Shown here: positions 22,698 through 30,698 of the stretch, in pieces
Position numbering within the stretch: the first letter of the stretch is position 1
How the letters are laid out: each line of letters starts with the position of its first letter
Origin: a virus
Direction: 5' to 3' (one strand)
Length of the DNA stretch: 36,187 nt
IMG/VR virus record: IMGVR_UViG_3300037054_000135
Span: 1 to 36,187 of that record
Made by a program: the position numbers and the translations under genes
Notes under the pieces: model-generated
The model's input: the letters and a program-made list of their open reading frames with translations, nothing else
Databases searched by the model: none
What the model was told of the DNA's origin: nothing

Positions 22698-23219
22698 TTA
22701 CTCTCCGAAAACGGTGGAGTTCAAGCCTGTGCTCTGGTAGCCGCCAAAGGAAGGAATTGCCGTGCCCCCACCGCTCATCGAGTATACCTTCGAAGCGCCC
22801 CCGATCCCGGCGCCGAGCGCGCTGAGGTAGCCCGCGGCACTGGCATTCTCGGACTGCGCCGACTCCAGGGAAGCCTGGTCCTGGTAGCCGAGGCCCTTGA
22901 TTTGGTAGTTGTATCGCGTAGTCAGATTGTCCAGGGCCGCGCTGCGCGCGCTGTCGGCCAGCACGTCTGCCGGGGATCCATCACTCATCTGCACGCCGGA
23001 CGCGCCGTAGGCTGCCATCTCGGTGCCAATCCTGCGCTGCGCATCCCGAGCCTGGGCCTGGCCGGCCGCTTCACCCTGCGCCGCAGCAATGCCAGCGTTC
23101 TGGGTGGCGAGCTGGGAGTTGTAGTCGGCGGCCTGGGAGGCAGCCTGCCCTTGCTTCACAGCGCCGGCCACAGCCATCGCGGTGGAAGCGGCCATCAGGA
23201 CGACAGGTAGGGCAGCCAT
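22698..23219 (-). CDS. Internal virion protein (T7 gp14-like)
   Basis: This 173-residue protein has an N-terminal hydrophobic stretch (PVVLMAASTAMAVAGAVKQG), an Ala/Gln-rich helix, and the segment AAYGASGVQMSDGSPADVLAD seen in small ejection proteins of BPP-1/T7-type podoviruses. It likely forms the outer-membrane part of the ejection channel. The start is ATG at 23219, overlapping the upstream stop (TAATG); the longer frame to 23339 lies inside the preceding gene and is rejected. Confidence 0.78.
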   Translation of the reverse strand: MAALPVVLMAASTAMAVAGAVKQGQAASQAADYNSQLATQNAGIAAAQGEAAGQAQARDAQRRIGTEMAAYGASGVQMSDGSPADVLADSARSAALDNLTTRYNYQIKGLGYQDQASLESAQSENASAAGYLSALGAGIGGASKVYSMSGGGTAIPSFGGYQSTGLNSTVFGE

Positions 23220-23638
23220 TATTTCACCCTCGAATAGAGGGACGCATCTGAGCCGTCCGGGTAGTAGGCTCGAGCGCACGCAGTCTCGAGCTGAAAGCCG
23301 AGCATCCTCAGCCACCGGTGCCCAGCGGGGAAGCTGCACAAGCAGTCCGACTCCAGGCGCTTCTGCGGCGCATCGTCCAGGATCTTGCGACAGGCCCGGT
23401 GCAGCTCGGTGAAATGTGCGGCCGCACCATGTCCGAGGATGGACCAGACCGTGCCGCGGCCCGCCCAGATCTCCATCACACCCCCGATGCCCAGCAATTC
23501 GTCGCCTTCCATTGCAGTCCAGCTCTGCGGGCCCTCGGCGCTCTTGGCATACTCCAGAGTGCAGGGGAACGTCCCAAGCTGCGCCTGCTGGACCTGGAGA
23601 GTCAGCATATGCTCAGCCTTGTAGGGGACCATGATCAT
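23219..23638 (-). CDS. GNAT-fold virion assembly protein (T7 gp13-like)
   Basis: This 139-residue protein has the features of GNAT-like phage proteins: SWTAMEGDELLGIGGVMEIW as the central beta strands, ILGHGAAAHFTELHRACRKIL as the cofactor-loop helix, and AGHRWLRMLGFQLE at the C-terminal strand. T7 gp13-like proteins share this fold but probably act in assembly of ejection proteins rather than as acetyltransferases; the acetyl-CoA loop here is poorly conserved. ATG overlaps the tail tubular B stop by 4 bp. Confidence 0.75.
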   Translation of the reverse strand: MIMVPYKAEHMLTLQVQQAQLGTFPCTLEYAKSAEGPQSWTAMEGDELLGIGGVMEIWAGRGTVWSILGHGAAAHFTELHRACRKILDDAPQKRLESDCLCSFPAGHRWLRMLGFQLETACARAYYPDGSDASLYSRVK

Positions 23639-26199
23639 TGGTTATCCTGGGTGTCCAGCTGGACGGTGAGGCAGGTGATGTTCGAGGGCAGCGGGCTGTC
23701 GGTTTCCCAGTAAACGTCGCCAGCTTCGCTGCTGACGCCGTCATAGGTCCAGCGTTTGAACCCGTCATAGAGCGCCACCTGGGAATCCATGTCGTCAGTG
23801 CTGGAGCGCCATGGCTGAACATCAAGCCCGGTGGGGGAAGACTGAGACTCCAGGCTTAGCCCGATGGACTGGAAGAACCGGAAGATGGTGCGGAAAACTT
23901 TCTTGTACTTGCCCTGGGTCGGGCCTTCGGCACCCCCCGATTCAATGCAGAGGGTCCGGCCGGCGCTCTTGTATTCCAGGCCAGCGTAGCGTGTGTATCC
24001 CAGATAGTTGAGCGTGATCTGCCCGGTGTTGTCCACCACGCAGTCAGGGTGGACAGCTCCGTCCACCAGCACGCTGACGGTTTGGCCGACCAGATGGTTC
24101 AGGCCGACGATGTAGTTCAGACCGAGCGTCCCCGTCGACGTCACCGAACCATCCAGGAATTTCGCGTTCTCTATGGCGTCCCCGTCTTCCCAGGGCTTCG
24201 ACATGAGCTCGATGGTGCGGATGACCTCGCCGAATATGCCCCCGATGACCGGCCGGTTGACCACACACCATACGTCGTCCCTGGTGATGTCCGGCGCCGG
24301 GATGGTGGCCACGCTCTCTACGATGGCACCGGCGCTCATGGGGTGCTGATGCCAACCGCAGGTTTCCTGGTCCTTGTCGTAGGTGATCGCCACCAGGGTG
24401 CCATCGTTTCGCACAGCCCAGATGATCTGCTGCGGTGCGAGCTGCAGCGCCAGCTGCTTCAGGCCGCCCTTAGTCAGATGCTCGCTCACCAGCGAGATAT
24501 CCAGGGTCTGGAACGTGTTGTACATGAACTGGTAGGTCATCTCGCGCAGCTTGCGACCGGTGCGCTGAACGAACAGGGTCTGCTTGCCACAGCGGATCGG
24601 GGGGATCTGGGCCGAACCATAGTTGCCCAGGAACTGCGCGTTGACGTTGCTGGGGGTGATGGCCGCGCCGGTCCCCCCGCTCGGGGCGACGATCCATTCA
24701 CCACCGGCGGTCCCGATCAGCAGACCCTGAGCGTCCGAAGCCATCCAGCGGATCGCGTTGACCACGCCAGCGTCCAGATCGAAGCCGATGGCGTTGGAGT
24801 CCACCACCGTGCCGTCAAGGTTGGTGGGCGCCTGGTTCTCGTAGTCGCCGCTGTTTGAACCATCCAGGCGACCCGGACTGTTCGCCGCGCTACCCCAGAT
24901 CAATCGGCTCTGGTGGAAGGTGACGGTACTGGGATACCCGTCATCCGAGTTGTAGAGGCCCAGGCACCAGAAGGTGGTGGTGGCCGGAACTATGGCGGTG
25001 GGCGCGGCTAGGGTGACGGTGGGCGCCGTGCTGTAACCGGTGCCGGTCACACTGATGGTGATCGAGGTTACGACGCCATTGGTGAGATTAGCGTAGGCGA
25101 TAGCGCCGCTGCCGCCGCCACCGGAGAAGGTGACGCTCGGGGGCTGCGCCCCGTAGCCGCTGCCGCCGTTGGTAACGGTGACTCCGAAGACGCTGCCACC
25201 GCTGGTGCTCGCGGTCGCGGTCGCGGTCGCGGGCAGTTGGGAGCCGAGGGGCGGCGCAATGGCCCACTGGACGTGGGTGGTGTCGGTGAAGGTCATCGTG
25301 CCCCACAGCCACACGCCCCCGCACTTCAGGCGCAGGACGCGGCCAGTGTCGCTGGATCGGAACCCAGTTCCGGTGTTTCCGGTGGTTGCGTTGATGCCGA
25401 CGACGCTGCTGGCCGTGACGATGCTGGTTCCACTGGTGACGATCGGAGGCGCGATCACCACGGTGGGGTTGGACGTGTAACCGGTGCCGGGGTTCGTCAC
25501 GGTGATGGCCGTGATGGCGCCATTCACCACAGTGGCCGTCGCTGCCGCGTTGGCGCCCGCGCCCCCCGTAAACGAGATGGCCGGCGGATTGGCGCTGTCG
25601 TAGCCCATGCCTTGATTCGAAATGCTGATCGTGTTCTGGACTCCACCGCCGGACTCGGTGCAAGTTGCCACAGCCTGAATGCCGGACGGAATGAGCGTGG
25701 TCGCCGTGACGTTGACCGGCAGGTATGGGCCATCCAGCAGTGAGATGGGGGTGTAGGTCCACGCCAGTGCCCCGGCCCGCTGCAGCTTCGCGGGCGGATG
25801 ATTGGCGTGCGCGATGTAGAGCGTGTCCGCGCTCTGTGCGAAGCTCATGCCCCAGAGTTCGGCCGTGAGGTAGGGCGTGACCACCTCGACCGGCACCCCG
25901 GTGTTCAGAAGTGGCGCACCGTTGGCGAAGATGCGGACGTAGGTGTTCCCGACCTCCAGCAAGTAAGCCTGGGTGATCGAGAACTCGAACGGCTGGAGCC
26001 GCGGGGCGTAGGTGCTGTCCTTGACCTGGGCGATGAACGCGAAGCCCGGGCGCCGGGTCAGGCCGCCCTGCTGCGTCGGGATGTAGTTCTGACACAGGGC
26101 CAAGCCGTTCTTGTATTTGGCCAGGTCGTAGCGTCCGTACGCAAGCGGGGACCATTCGCCCCCGTTGAAGTTGCTCTGGGTCCAAGTAGATTTGGCCAT
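23635..26199 (-). CDS. Tail tubular protein B (nozzle)
   Basis: This 854-residue protein opens with TWTQSNFNGGEWSPLAYGRYD...YKNGLALCQNYIPTQQGGLTRRPGF, the standard start of podovirus tail nozzle (T7 gp12-like) proteins, and ends with the usual beta-rich domain. Between about residues 150 and 420 it carries tandem modules with G-x-G-Y motifs (QGMGYDSANPPAISF, GTGYTSNPTVVI, GSGYGAQPPSVTF, GTGYSTAPTVTL), an inserted beta-structured repeat that makes the protein longer than T7 gp12. It forms the distal tail tube that contacts the cell. ATG at 26199 has only a weak ribosome site. Confidence 0.9.
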   Translation of the reverse strand: MAKSTWTQSNFNGGEWSPLAYGRYDLAKYKNGLALCQNYIPTQQGGLTRRPGFAFIAQVKDSTYAPRLQPFEFSITQAYLLEVGNTYVRIFANGAPLLNTGVPVEVVTPYLTAELWGMSFAQSADTLYIAHANHPPAKLQRAGALAWTYTPISLLDGPYLPVNVTATTLIPSGIQAVATCTESGGGVQNTISISNQGMGYDSANPPAISFTGGAGANAAATATVVNGAITAITVTNPGTGYTSNPTVVIAPPIVTSGTSIVTASSVVGINATTGNTGTGFRSSDTGRVLRLKCGGVWLWGTMTFTDTTHVQWAIAPPLGSQLPATATATASTSGGSVFGVTVTNGGSGYGAQPPSVTFSGGGGSGAIAYANLTNGVVTSITISVTGTGYSTAPTVTLAAPTAIVPATTTFWCLGLYNSDDGYPSTVTFHQSRLIWGSAANSPGRLDGSNSGDYENQAPTNLDGTVVDSNAIGFDLDAGVVNAIRWMASDAQGLLIGTAGGEWIVAPSGGTGAAITPSNVNAQFLGNYGSAQIPPIRCGKQTLFVQRTGRKLREMTYQFMYNTFQTLDISLVSEHLTKGGLKQLALQLAPQQIIWAVRNDGTLVAITYDKDQETCGWHQHPMSAGAIVESVATIPAPDITRDDVWCVVNRPVIGGIFGEVIRTIELMSKPWEDGDAIENAKFLDGSVTSTGTLGLNYIVGLNHLVGQTVSVLVDGAVHPDCVVDNTGQITLNYLGYTRYAGLEYKSAGRTLCIESGGAEGPTQGKYKKVFRTIFRFFQSIGLSLESQSSPTGLDVQPWRSSTDDMDSQVALYDGFKRWTYDGVSSEAGDVYWETDSPLPSNITCLTVQLDTQDNQ

Positions 26200-26202
26200 G
26201 GC

Positions 26203-26838
26203 TTACGGTTCTGCCTGGATCGTGATGTTGACCCAGCCGGCCGGCCACGCGCTGCCGCCCTCTTGAGTGAACCCGCTGCGATGTGCGGTCAGGAAGCCGT
26301 CGTCCGGGGATTCCACCGGGCGTTGTTCGAAGGCATTGTTCCGGCGAGCCTCGCGGGAGAGCTCGGCGTATTCCGCGTCGATGGCTTGCTTCTTCGCCGT
26401 CGAGTTGGTCAGGCGCTGGCAGAGGTCGCTGGCCAGGCTGCTGGCGAGCATGTCGTAGAAGATCGAGTCCCACTGGGTCGCATCAGTGACGTCCGCGATG
26501 TAGCGCAGGTTCAGCACGCTGCTGGCGTTGCTGAGGATCTTCCGACCCTCGACCACCCAGTCCAGGTCCACGTCCTTCGGCATCAGCACGCGCAGGCAGT
26601 CGGCAGGCAGGGTGAACTGATAGGTGAAGTGGAAGAGCGGCGTGGCCGTGTCCGGAGCGAGGACGGCCCGCTTGATCGAGAAGTTCCACCGATGCTTGCG
26701 GAGCTCGCTCTTCCGATTGCTGTCGTAGGCGATGAGAAGCTGCCGCCCCTGGAGTGTGCTGCTGTCCAGGGCGATGACACTAGGCTCGCCAAGACGCTGG
26801 AGAGCCGAGTTGCAGCAGTCGACATCGCTTTGGGACAT
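26203..26838 (-). CDS. Tail tubular protein A (gatekeeper)
   Basis: This 211-residue protein matches T7 gp11-like proteins: SQSDVDCCNSALQRLGEPSV, LRKHRWNFSIKRAVLAP, FTYQFTLPADCLRVL and WDSIFYDMLASSLASDLCQRLT. It forms the ring between portal and nozzle to which fibres attach. ATG follows AGGAGTAGGCC, an identical leader to that of the next upstream gene, indicating duplication of the ribosome site. It is separated from the nozzle gene by 3 bp. Confidence 0.9.
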   Translation of the reverse strand: MSQSDVDCCNSALQRLGEPSVIALDSSTLQGRQLLIAYDSNRKSELRKHRWNFSIKRAVLAPDTATPLFHFTYQFTLPADCLRVLMPKDVDLDWVVEGRKILSNASSVLNLRYIADVTDATQWDSIFYDMLASSLASDLCQRLTNSTAKKQAIDAEYAELSREARRNNAFEQRPVESPDDGFLTAHRSGFTQEGGSAWPAGWVNITIQAEP

Positions 26839-26848
26839 GGCCTACTCC

Positions 26849-27169
26849 TTAGCCGAGCCCGATGAGGCTGGCGCAAAGCCCACTGATGGTGCCTCCAGTG
26901 GAAGCCACTCGGACGTTGCCCGCAGGAAGGTCGATGGTCGTCTGGCTGAACGGCAGCGTGGCCGACTTGACCGGGGAACCGTTGAACACCTGGACGTCAA
27001 TCCAGGTGTTGGTGAACGGCGCCTGAAACTGGAGGCTGGTGGTGGCGCCCGCCGGGGTTCCCTCGGCCCAGAACATGTACTCGCCACCGAGGATCGCAAC
27101 CGCGGCTCCGGTAGCCGACAAGTTGCTGCCGAGGTTGTACGCGAGAGGATCACAACGATTTACGGGCAT
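26849..27169 (-). CDS. Small virion-region protein, probably structural (106 aa)
   Basis: This protein (MPVNRCDPLAYNLGSNL...) is beta-rich with alternating polar and hydrophobic residues (YMFWAEGTPAGATTSLQFQA, TWIDVQVFNGSPV) and Gly/Thr content like decoration or adaptor proteins. The family was not recognised. It lies between capsid and tail genes and has a strong ribosome site, AGGAGTAGGCC. A structural role is inferred from position and composition. Confidence 0.65.
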   Translation of the reverse strand: MPVNRCDPLAYNLGSNLSATGAAVAILGGEYMFWAEGTPAGATTSLQFQAPFTNTWIDVQVFNGSPVKSATLPFSQTTIDLPAGNVRVASTGGTISGLCASLIGLG

Positions 27170-27178
27170 GGCCTACTC

Positions 27179-27367
27179 CTACAGCGGCGTGTAATTAAGG
27201 CGCATGATGTACTCCTCCAAATTTTTCAGGGCGAGCAGAACCGACTCCTTGTCCGGCACGTTGGCCCCATTGACGTTGACCTCGATGTCGGTGCTGTTGG
27301 TGGAGGTTCCGACGACAGCCTGATACTCGTTCTGACCCTGGTTGATGCCGTAGTAGTAATTGGTCAC
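27179..27367 (-). CDS. Small virion-region protein (62 aa)
   Basis: It starts with GTG at 27367 after AAAGGGGAGCCCA. The product opens TNYYYGINQGQNEYQAVVGT and continues with a strand segment and a short C-terminal helix (ESVLLALKNLEEYIMRL). No family was recognised. Its leader carries an intrinsic-terminator-like hairpin (27388-27415), so its expression is probably set by read-through. Confidence 0.6.
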   Translation of the reverse strand: MTNYYYGINQGQNEYQAVVGTSTNSTDIEVNVNGANVPDKESVLLALKNLEEYIMRLNYTPL

Positions 27368-27387
27368 TGGGCTCCCCTTTCAGGAGG

Positions 27388-27415
27388 AAAAGGGACCGGC
27401 CGCCAGGCCAGCCCC
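27388..27415 (-). terminator. Intrinsic terminator or attenuator within the structural operon
   Basis: On the minus strand GGGGCTGGCC-TGGC-GGCCGGTCCC forms a 10-bp stem with two G-U pairs, followed by TTTT. It stands just upstream of the ribosome site of the 62-residue gene and after the 149-residue gene, and probably reduces transcription into the tail genes. Confidence 0.65.
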
Positions 27416-27429
27416 TTCGACGTTTCGGC

Positions 27430-27879
27430 TTACTGGGGCATCGAGTAGAAGATGTCGATCACCTGGGTGCCGGAAGCGGGCAGCGAGGCCGCGGCGATGG
27501 TGCCGATGATGGTCTCTTCAGCGGTGGATGGCGCCACCTGGCCAGCCACAGCGGTCATGCCGAAGAAGGCAGGGGCGCCATCAGCGGCGGTCGAGGTTGC
27601 GGCGGCGCGGTACTTGCCAGTGCTGGAGGCGTTGCCGATGGCCAGGGTAGCCGAAGCGCCCATGGTGGCGTTCTGGGTGATGACGCCGAAGGCGAAGGTC
27701 GCGCCGACGGGCAGGATGCCGAGCACCAGGGTGTCCGAGGTGGTCTGGGTATTCCAGGTGATGGTGGCGCGCATCCGCTTCAGGCGAGCCTGATAGACGG
27801 AGGCTTGGGGCTTGTAGCCGACAGGAATCGCGGTGAGGTTCGCGGTGCCGGCCATTTCAGCAGAGTAGTAGGCGGCCAT
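27430..27879 (-). CDS. Probable head decoration protein
   Basis: This 149-residue protein, MAAYYSAEMAGTANLTAIP..., is rich in Ala, Thr and Gly with alternating strand pattern (TSDTLVLGILPVGATFAFGVI, TQVIDIFYSMPQ) and no membrane segment. It is the first gene after the major capsid protein. Position and composition suggest a head decoration or minor capsid protein; no family was recognised with certainty. The ATG follows CAGAGGAATC-like sequence of moderate quality (CTGGAGAATCAA). Confidence 0.6.
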   Translation of the reverse strand: MAAYYSAEMAGTANLTAIPVGYKPQASVYQARLKRMRATITWNTQTTSDTLVLGILPVGATFAFGVITQNATMGASATLAIGNASSTGKYRAAATSTAADGAPAFFGMTAVAGQVAPSTAEETIIGTIAAASLPASGTQVIDIFYSMPQ

Positions 27880-27919
27880 TTGATTCTCCAGAGGAAGGAC
27901 GAAGGGGAAGAAGCGGTTT

Positions 27920-27943
27920 GACCAGACCCCGAAGGGTCTGGTC
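27920..27943 (-). other. Hairpin with UUCG loop after the capsid gene
   Basis: On the minus strand GACCAGACCC-TTCG-GGGTCTGGTC is a perfect 10-bp stem closed by a UUCG tetraloop, just after the major capsid stop. There is no T run, so it may protect the 3' end of the capsid message or pause polymerase rather than terminate. Confidence 0.6.
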
Positions 27944-27952
27944 AGGAGGGGT

Positions 27953-28915
27953 TTACTTGCAGCAGATGATGCCGCAGCGCTTCTCTTCGGTCCGAGCCGC
28001 GCCGATGGTCTCGGTGATGTAAACCTGCATCGAGTTGCGCTTGTCGGGACGGCGGTCGACGCTGGCCTGGATGTCGTTCCAGATGCCCAGGGTCATGCCG
28101 GACTTGGCCCAGAAGGGCACCAGCCAGCGGGAACCGAGGACGTAGTTGCCGTCCACGTCCGAGGAGGTCAGACCGCTGTTCAGGGACAGCGTGCTGGCAA
28201 AGTTCGCGGCGCCGGGGATCCGCTCGGAGTGGATGAAGTTGAACCCCATGAAGTTGGTGATCTTGCCATCCACCAGGACCGGGCGGGTGTTGTAGTCCGT
28301 GTTGATAAACTGCGCTTCGTTGCGCAGGTTGTCGTTCTGCTGGGCGCTGACGATCATGTAGAGCGGATCGTTGTCCACGTCCACGTCGGACAGTTCCAGC
28401 AGCTTGCGGGCGGCGCGCAGCTTGGCGATGTTCAGCCCGGTCGCGGCCGAAGCGCCGACGGTGGAGGCCACCATCTGGGAACCGGAGTTGTAGGCGGACA
28501 GCAGGCCGGTCGCGTTCGTGCCGGTCTCACCCGTGTTGTTCGAGCCGAGATGACCGGCGATGATCACGTCGTCCTGCGCGCGACCCATGGCCATGGTGCC
28601 GGCCTGGGCGTAGTAGCCGGTGGGGTCGATCAGCAACCGGAGCTTGTCCTGATTGTCGACCAGCTCGGCCCAGTCCGCGTCGATGGGATAGATCCAGCGG
28701 CGATCCTGGGGAGTGGAGATGAGGGGCGTATCGGTGTGCCGACCCTGGTTGAACACCGGGTTGACGGAACCGATCTGCTCCATCATGGAGGCGGCCTTGC
28801 CGAAGAACTGGCGGTTCTCTACGGCGCCGCGCAGGCGCGAGCCCTTCTGCTGAAGGAGCATCGCAACGACGGTCGAGTATTCCTGGACCTGGGCAGTGGT
28901 GATTTGATAGGACAC
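27953..28915 (-). CDS. Major capsid protein
   Basis: This 320-residue protein is the major capsid protein by family and position. It opens SYQITTAQVQEYSTVVAMLLQQKGSRLRG and contains NRQFFGKAASMMEQIGSVN, DRRWIYPIDADWAELVDNQDK, AQDDVIIAGHLG and WNDIQASVDRRPDKRNSMQV, matching the 'phage capsid protein' group of podoviruses. Built with the scaffold encoded upstream, it forms the icosahedral shell. The start is GTG at 28915 after GGAGGACATT, a strong ribosome site. A 109-bp gap precedes it, with no clear promoter. Confidence 0.92.
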   Translation of the reverse strand: MSYQITTAQVQEYSTVVAMLLQQKGSRLRGAVENRQFFGKAASMMEQIGSVNPVFNQGRHTDTPLISTPQDRRWIYPIDADWAELVDNQDKLRLLIDPTGYYAQAGTMAMGRAQDDVIIAGHLGSNNTGETGTNATGLLSAYNSGSQMVASTVGASAATGLNIAKLRAARKLLELSDVDVDNDPLYMIVSAQQNDNLRNEAQFINTDYNTRPVLVDGKITNFMGFNFIHSERIPGAANFASTLSLNSGLTSSDVDGNYVLGSRWLVPFWAKSGMTLGIWNDIQASVDRRPDKRNSMQVYITETIGAARTEEKRCGIICCK

Positions 28916-29024
28916 AATGTCCTCCGAGGAAAAGTTGAAAGCATTGACCTTTAGGGGGTCATCTACCCTCGGCTTGTCCTCGGATGGAGGGGCCAGCTAC
29001 GGCTTTGAGAGAAGGCTGCGGGAA

Positions 29025-29234
29025 CTAATCGAAGAGATCGGCCTTATCCGCTTTTGCCTTCCGAGGCTTCTTAATGGGTTCCGTCTCCGGAACGGGCTCG
29101 TCGGCCTCGGTGATGTGATTATAGAACCGAGTTGAGATTTCCGCAACATGCTCGATGTTGCCGTAGGTGCCATCGGATTTGCACTGGAGGATGGCCAGCT
29201 CCAGGCAGCGGAGTCTGATTTCATAGGTGTCCAC
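29025..29234 (-). CDS. Small charged protein between scaffold and capsid genes (69 aa)
   Basis: It starts with GTG at 29234, overlapping the scaffold stop (TAGTG) and preceded by GGAAGG. The N-terminal half is helical (YEIRLRCLELAILQCKSDG); the C-terminal half is a charged basic tail (KKPRKAKADKADLFD). Similar small proteins occur beside capsid genes in podoviruses, but no function is known. Coupling to the scaffold suggests an assembly role. Confidence 0.65.
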   Translation of the reverse strand: MDTYEIRLRCLELAILQCKSDGTYGNIEHVAEISTRFYNHITEADEPVPETEPIKKPRKAKADKADLFD

Positions 29235-30115
29235 TAGGAACCTTCCGGATACGCGAAGGCATTCAGCTTGGACAGTTCGGCCCGGGCCCCGGCGTCACCC
29301 CGAGAGAGCTTGGTGATGAAGTCACGGTCGGCTTTCAGCTCGGCGATCTTGGCCAGGGCCTGCCCCGGAGTGAGCGCGTTGCCGAACTTCTGTCCACCTT
29401 CACCGGTGACGAAGTCGGGTTCGCCGGTCTTCGCGCCGATCTTCTGGAACAGCTCCATGGTGGCCTTGAGCCCCATGTTGGCTTCCATCTTGTCGATGGT
29501 GGCCTTGTCGATGCCGAGCCCGCGCACCGCGGCCTGGGCCAGCGCGACGTTCTGCTGGAACGCGGCGCCCCATGCCGTCTTGAGCGCGGCGTCGTCGGTG
29601 GCGATGGAAGCGTCCAGCGCAGCGTTGCTGGCGGTCTGGGCGGCCGTGGCCTGCTCGTTCCACCAGGCGGCCAGGCCATCGCCGGCGGCCTTCGGGATGC
29701 CCAGCTCATGCAGCTTGGCCGCCACGCCCGTGGCGAACTCGGGCGGCACGCCCTCGGGGACGGGGATCTTGTAGCCGGAAGGATCGGACGGCCGGCCGAG
29801 CTTGTCGTAAAAGGAAGCCAGTTCCGCAGGCGCTGCGTCCGGGTTGGGCAGCACCACCGTGCGGCCGGCGCGGTCCGCGCCCAGCAGCTTCTCCAGGTTG
29901 ACGTAGGACTCAACCACCTGGGTCGGATCGGTCCAACCCTTGTTCTGGACGTAGCCCACCCGGGCTTCGTCGGCGCCGGTCAACCATGCGGGGGCGGCGA
30001 CGGGCGGAACGATTGGCGCCGTGGTGAGGGTGGTGGCTGCAGAAGGGGCCGGGACTGCCGGCCCAGGAGGTGTTCCGCCTTGTCCGTCGGCGACGGGGGT
30101 GAGAAGGTCAGTCAT
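29234..30115 (-). CDS. Head scaffolding protein
   Basis: This 293-residue acidic protein has a Pro/Ala-rich N-terminus, the segment WLTGADEARVGYVQNKGWTD, then LGRPSDPSGYKIPVPEGVP and a long helical C-terminus (ATDDAALKTAWGAAFQQNVALAQ, ALAKIAELKADRDFITKLSRGD). These features match T7 gp9-like scaffold proteins, which direct shell assembly and are then released. It lies between portal and capsid genes as expected. ATG follows AAGGAGCTTGC. Confidence 0.85.
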   Translation of the reverse strand: MTDLLTPVADGQGGTPPGPAVPAPSAATTLTTAPIVPPVAAPAWLTGADEARVGYVQNKGWTDPTQVVESYVNLEKLLGADRAGRTVVLPNPDAAPAELASFYDKLGRPSDPSGYKIPVPEGVPPEFATGVAAKLHELGIPKAAGDGLAAWWNEQATAAQTASNAALDASIATDDAALKTAWGAAFQQNVALAQAAVRGLGIDKATIDKMEANMGLKATMELFQKIGAKTGEPDFVTGEGGQKFGNALTPGQALAKIAELKADRDFITKLSRGDAGARAELSKLNAFAYPEGS

Positions 30116-30124
30116 GCAAGCTCC

Positions 30125-30424
30125 TTAGTTTACCGAAGCGGTCAGGGTGTGCCCTTCGACCTCGTCCTTGACCTCGTTGGTCATGACGAAGTGGACTGCG
30201 CTGAAGTCGGGGCTGATGTCGGCGGCCAGGGCCTGGATCTCTTCCAGGAAGAACTCCTGGGGGAGCGGCTTCCACAGGCTGCTCTGCTTGGTGGGGGCGG
30301 CCGGGGCCGCGGGGGTTGCCGTCTCGGGGACTGCATCCTTGGCGACGTCGGGCGGCGTGATGGTGAAGCCCTCACTCTGCAGGAGAGCTTCGGCCTGGGC
30401 TTCGGGGGTCAGTTCGTCAGGCAT
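30125..30424 (-). CDS. Hypothetical head-region protein (99 aa)
   Basis: This acidic protein opens PDELTPEAQAEALLQSEGFT, has a Pro/Ala/Thr-rich linker, and a C-terminal domain (LPQEFFLEEIQALAADISPD...VHFVMTNEV). The family was not recognised. The start at 30424 is chosen because AAGGAGCCCC precedes it; the longer frame overlaps the Bbp19-like gene. It overlaps that gene by 8 bp and lies ahead of the scaffold, suggesting head assembly. Confidence 0.65.
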   Translation of the reverse strand: MPDELTPEAQAEALLQSEGFTITPPDVAKDAVPETATPAAPAAPTKQSSLWKPLPQEFFLEEIQALAADISPDFSAVHFVMTNEVKDEVEGHTLTASVN

Positions 30425-30698
30425 TGGGGCTCCTTGGGGGTTGGGGCGCGTTGACGCGCAGGAGTTCGTAAAGCTCTTCATCCGTCATGTTCAGGTTGTT
30501 GAAAATTCTCAACCAGACCTCCCGGCGACCCTCAGCCACAGCGTGCAGCCGGGGGTCGGGATGAAAGGTGCTCTCGCGGGCGCGGCAGAACCGGGCCAGA
30601 TCACAGAGCACTTCCTGTCCAAGGGGGCCTTTGAACGTGAGGCAGTAGGCGTTGCGGCGCCTGCTGATGAAGTCGCGGATCGGATCGAAGATGCTCAC
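30417..30698 (-). CDS. Bbp19-like phage protein
   Basis: This 93-residue protein contains PIRDFISRRRNAYCLTFKG, VLCDLARFCRARESTFHPDP and HAVAEGRREVWLRIFNNLNM, the conserved blocks of the Bbp19-like family named from Bordetella phage BPP-1. The function is unknown; it is always close to the portal in this type of phage. The start is GTG at 30698, overlapping the portal stop in GTGA. Confidence 0.82.
   Translation of the reverse strand: MSIFDPIRDFISRRRNAYCLTFKGPLGQEVLCDLARFCRARESTFHPDPRLHAVAEGRREVWLRIFNNLNMTDEELYELLRVNAPQPPRSPNA

Noticed and set aside
14780-26199. Diversity-generating retroelement acting on tail genes, suggested by BPP-1-like virion genes
   Set aside because: No reverse transcriptase and no template/variable repeat pair was found.
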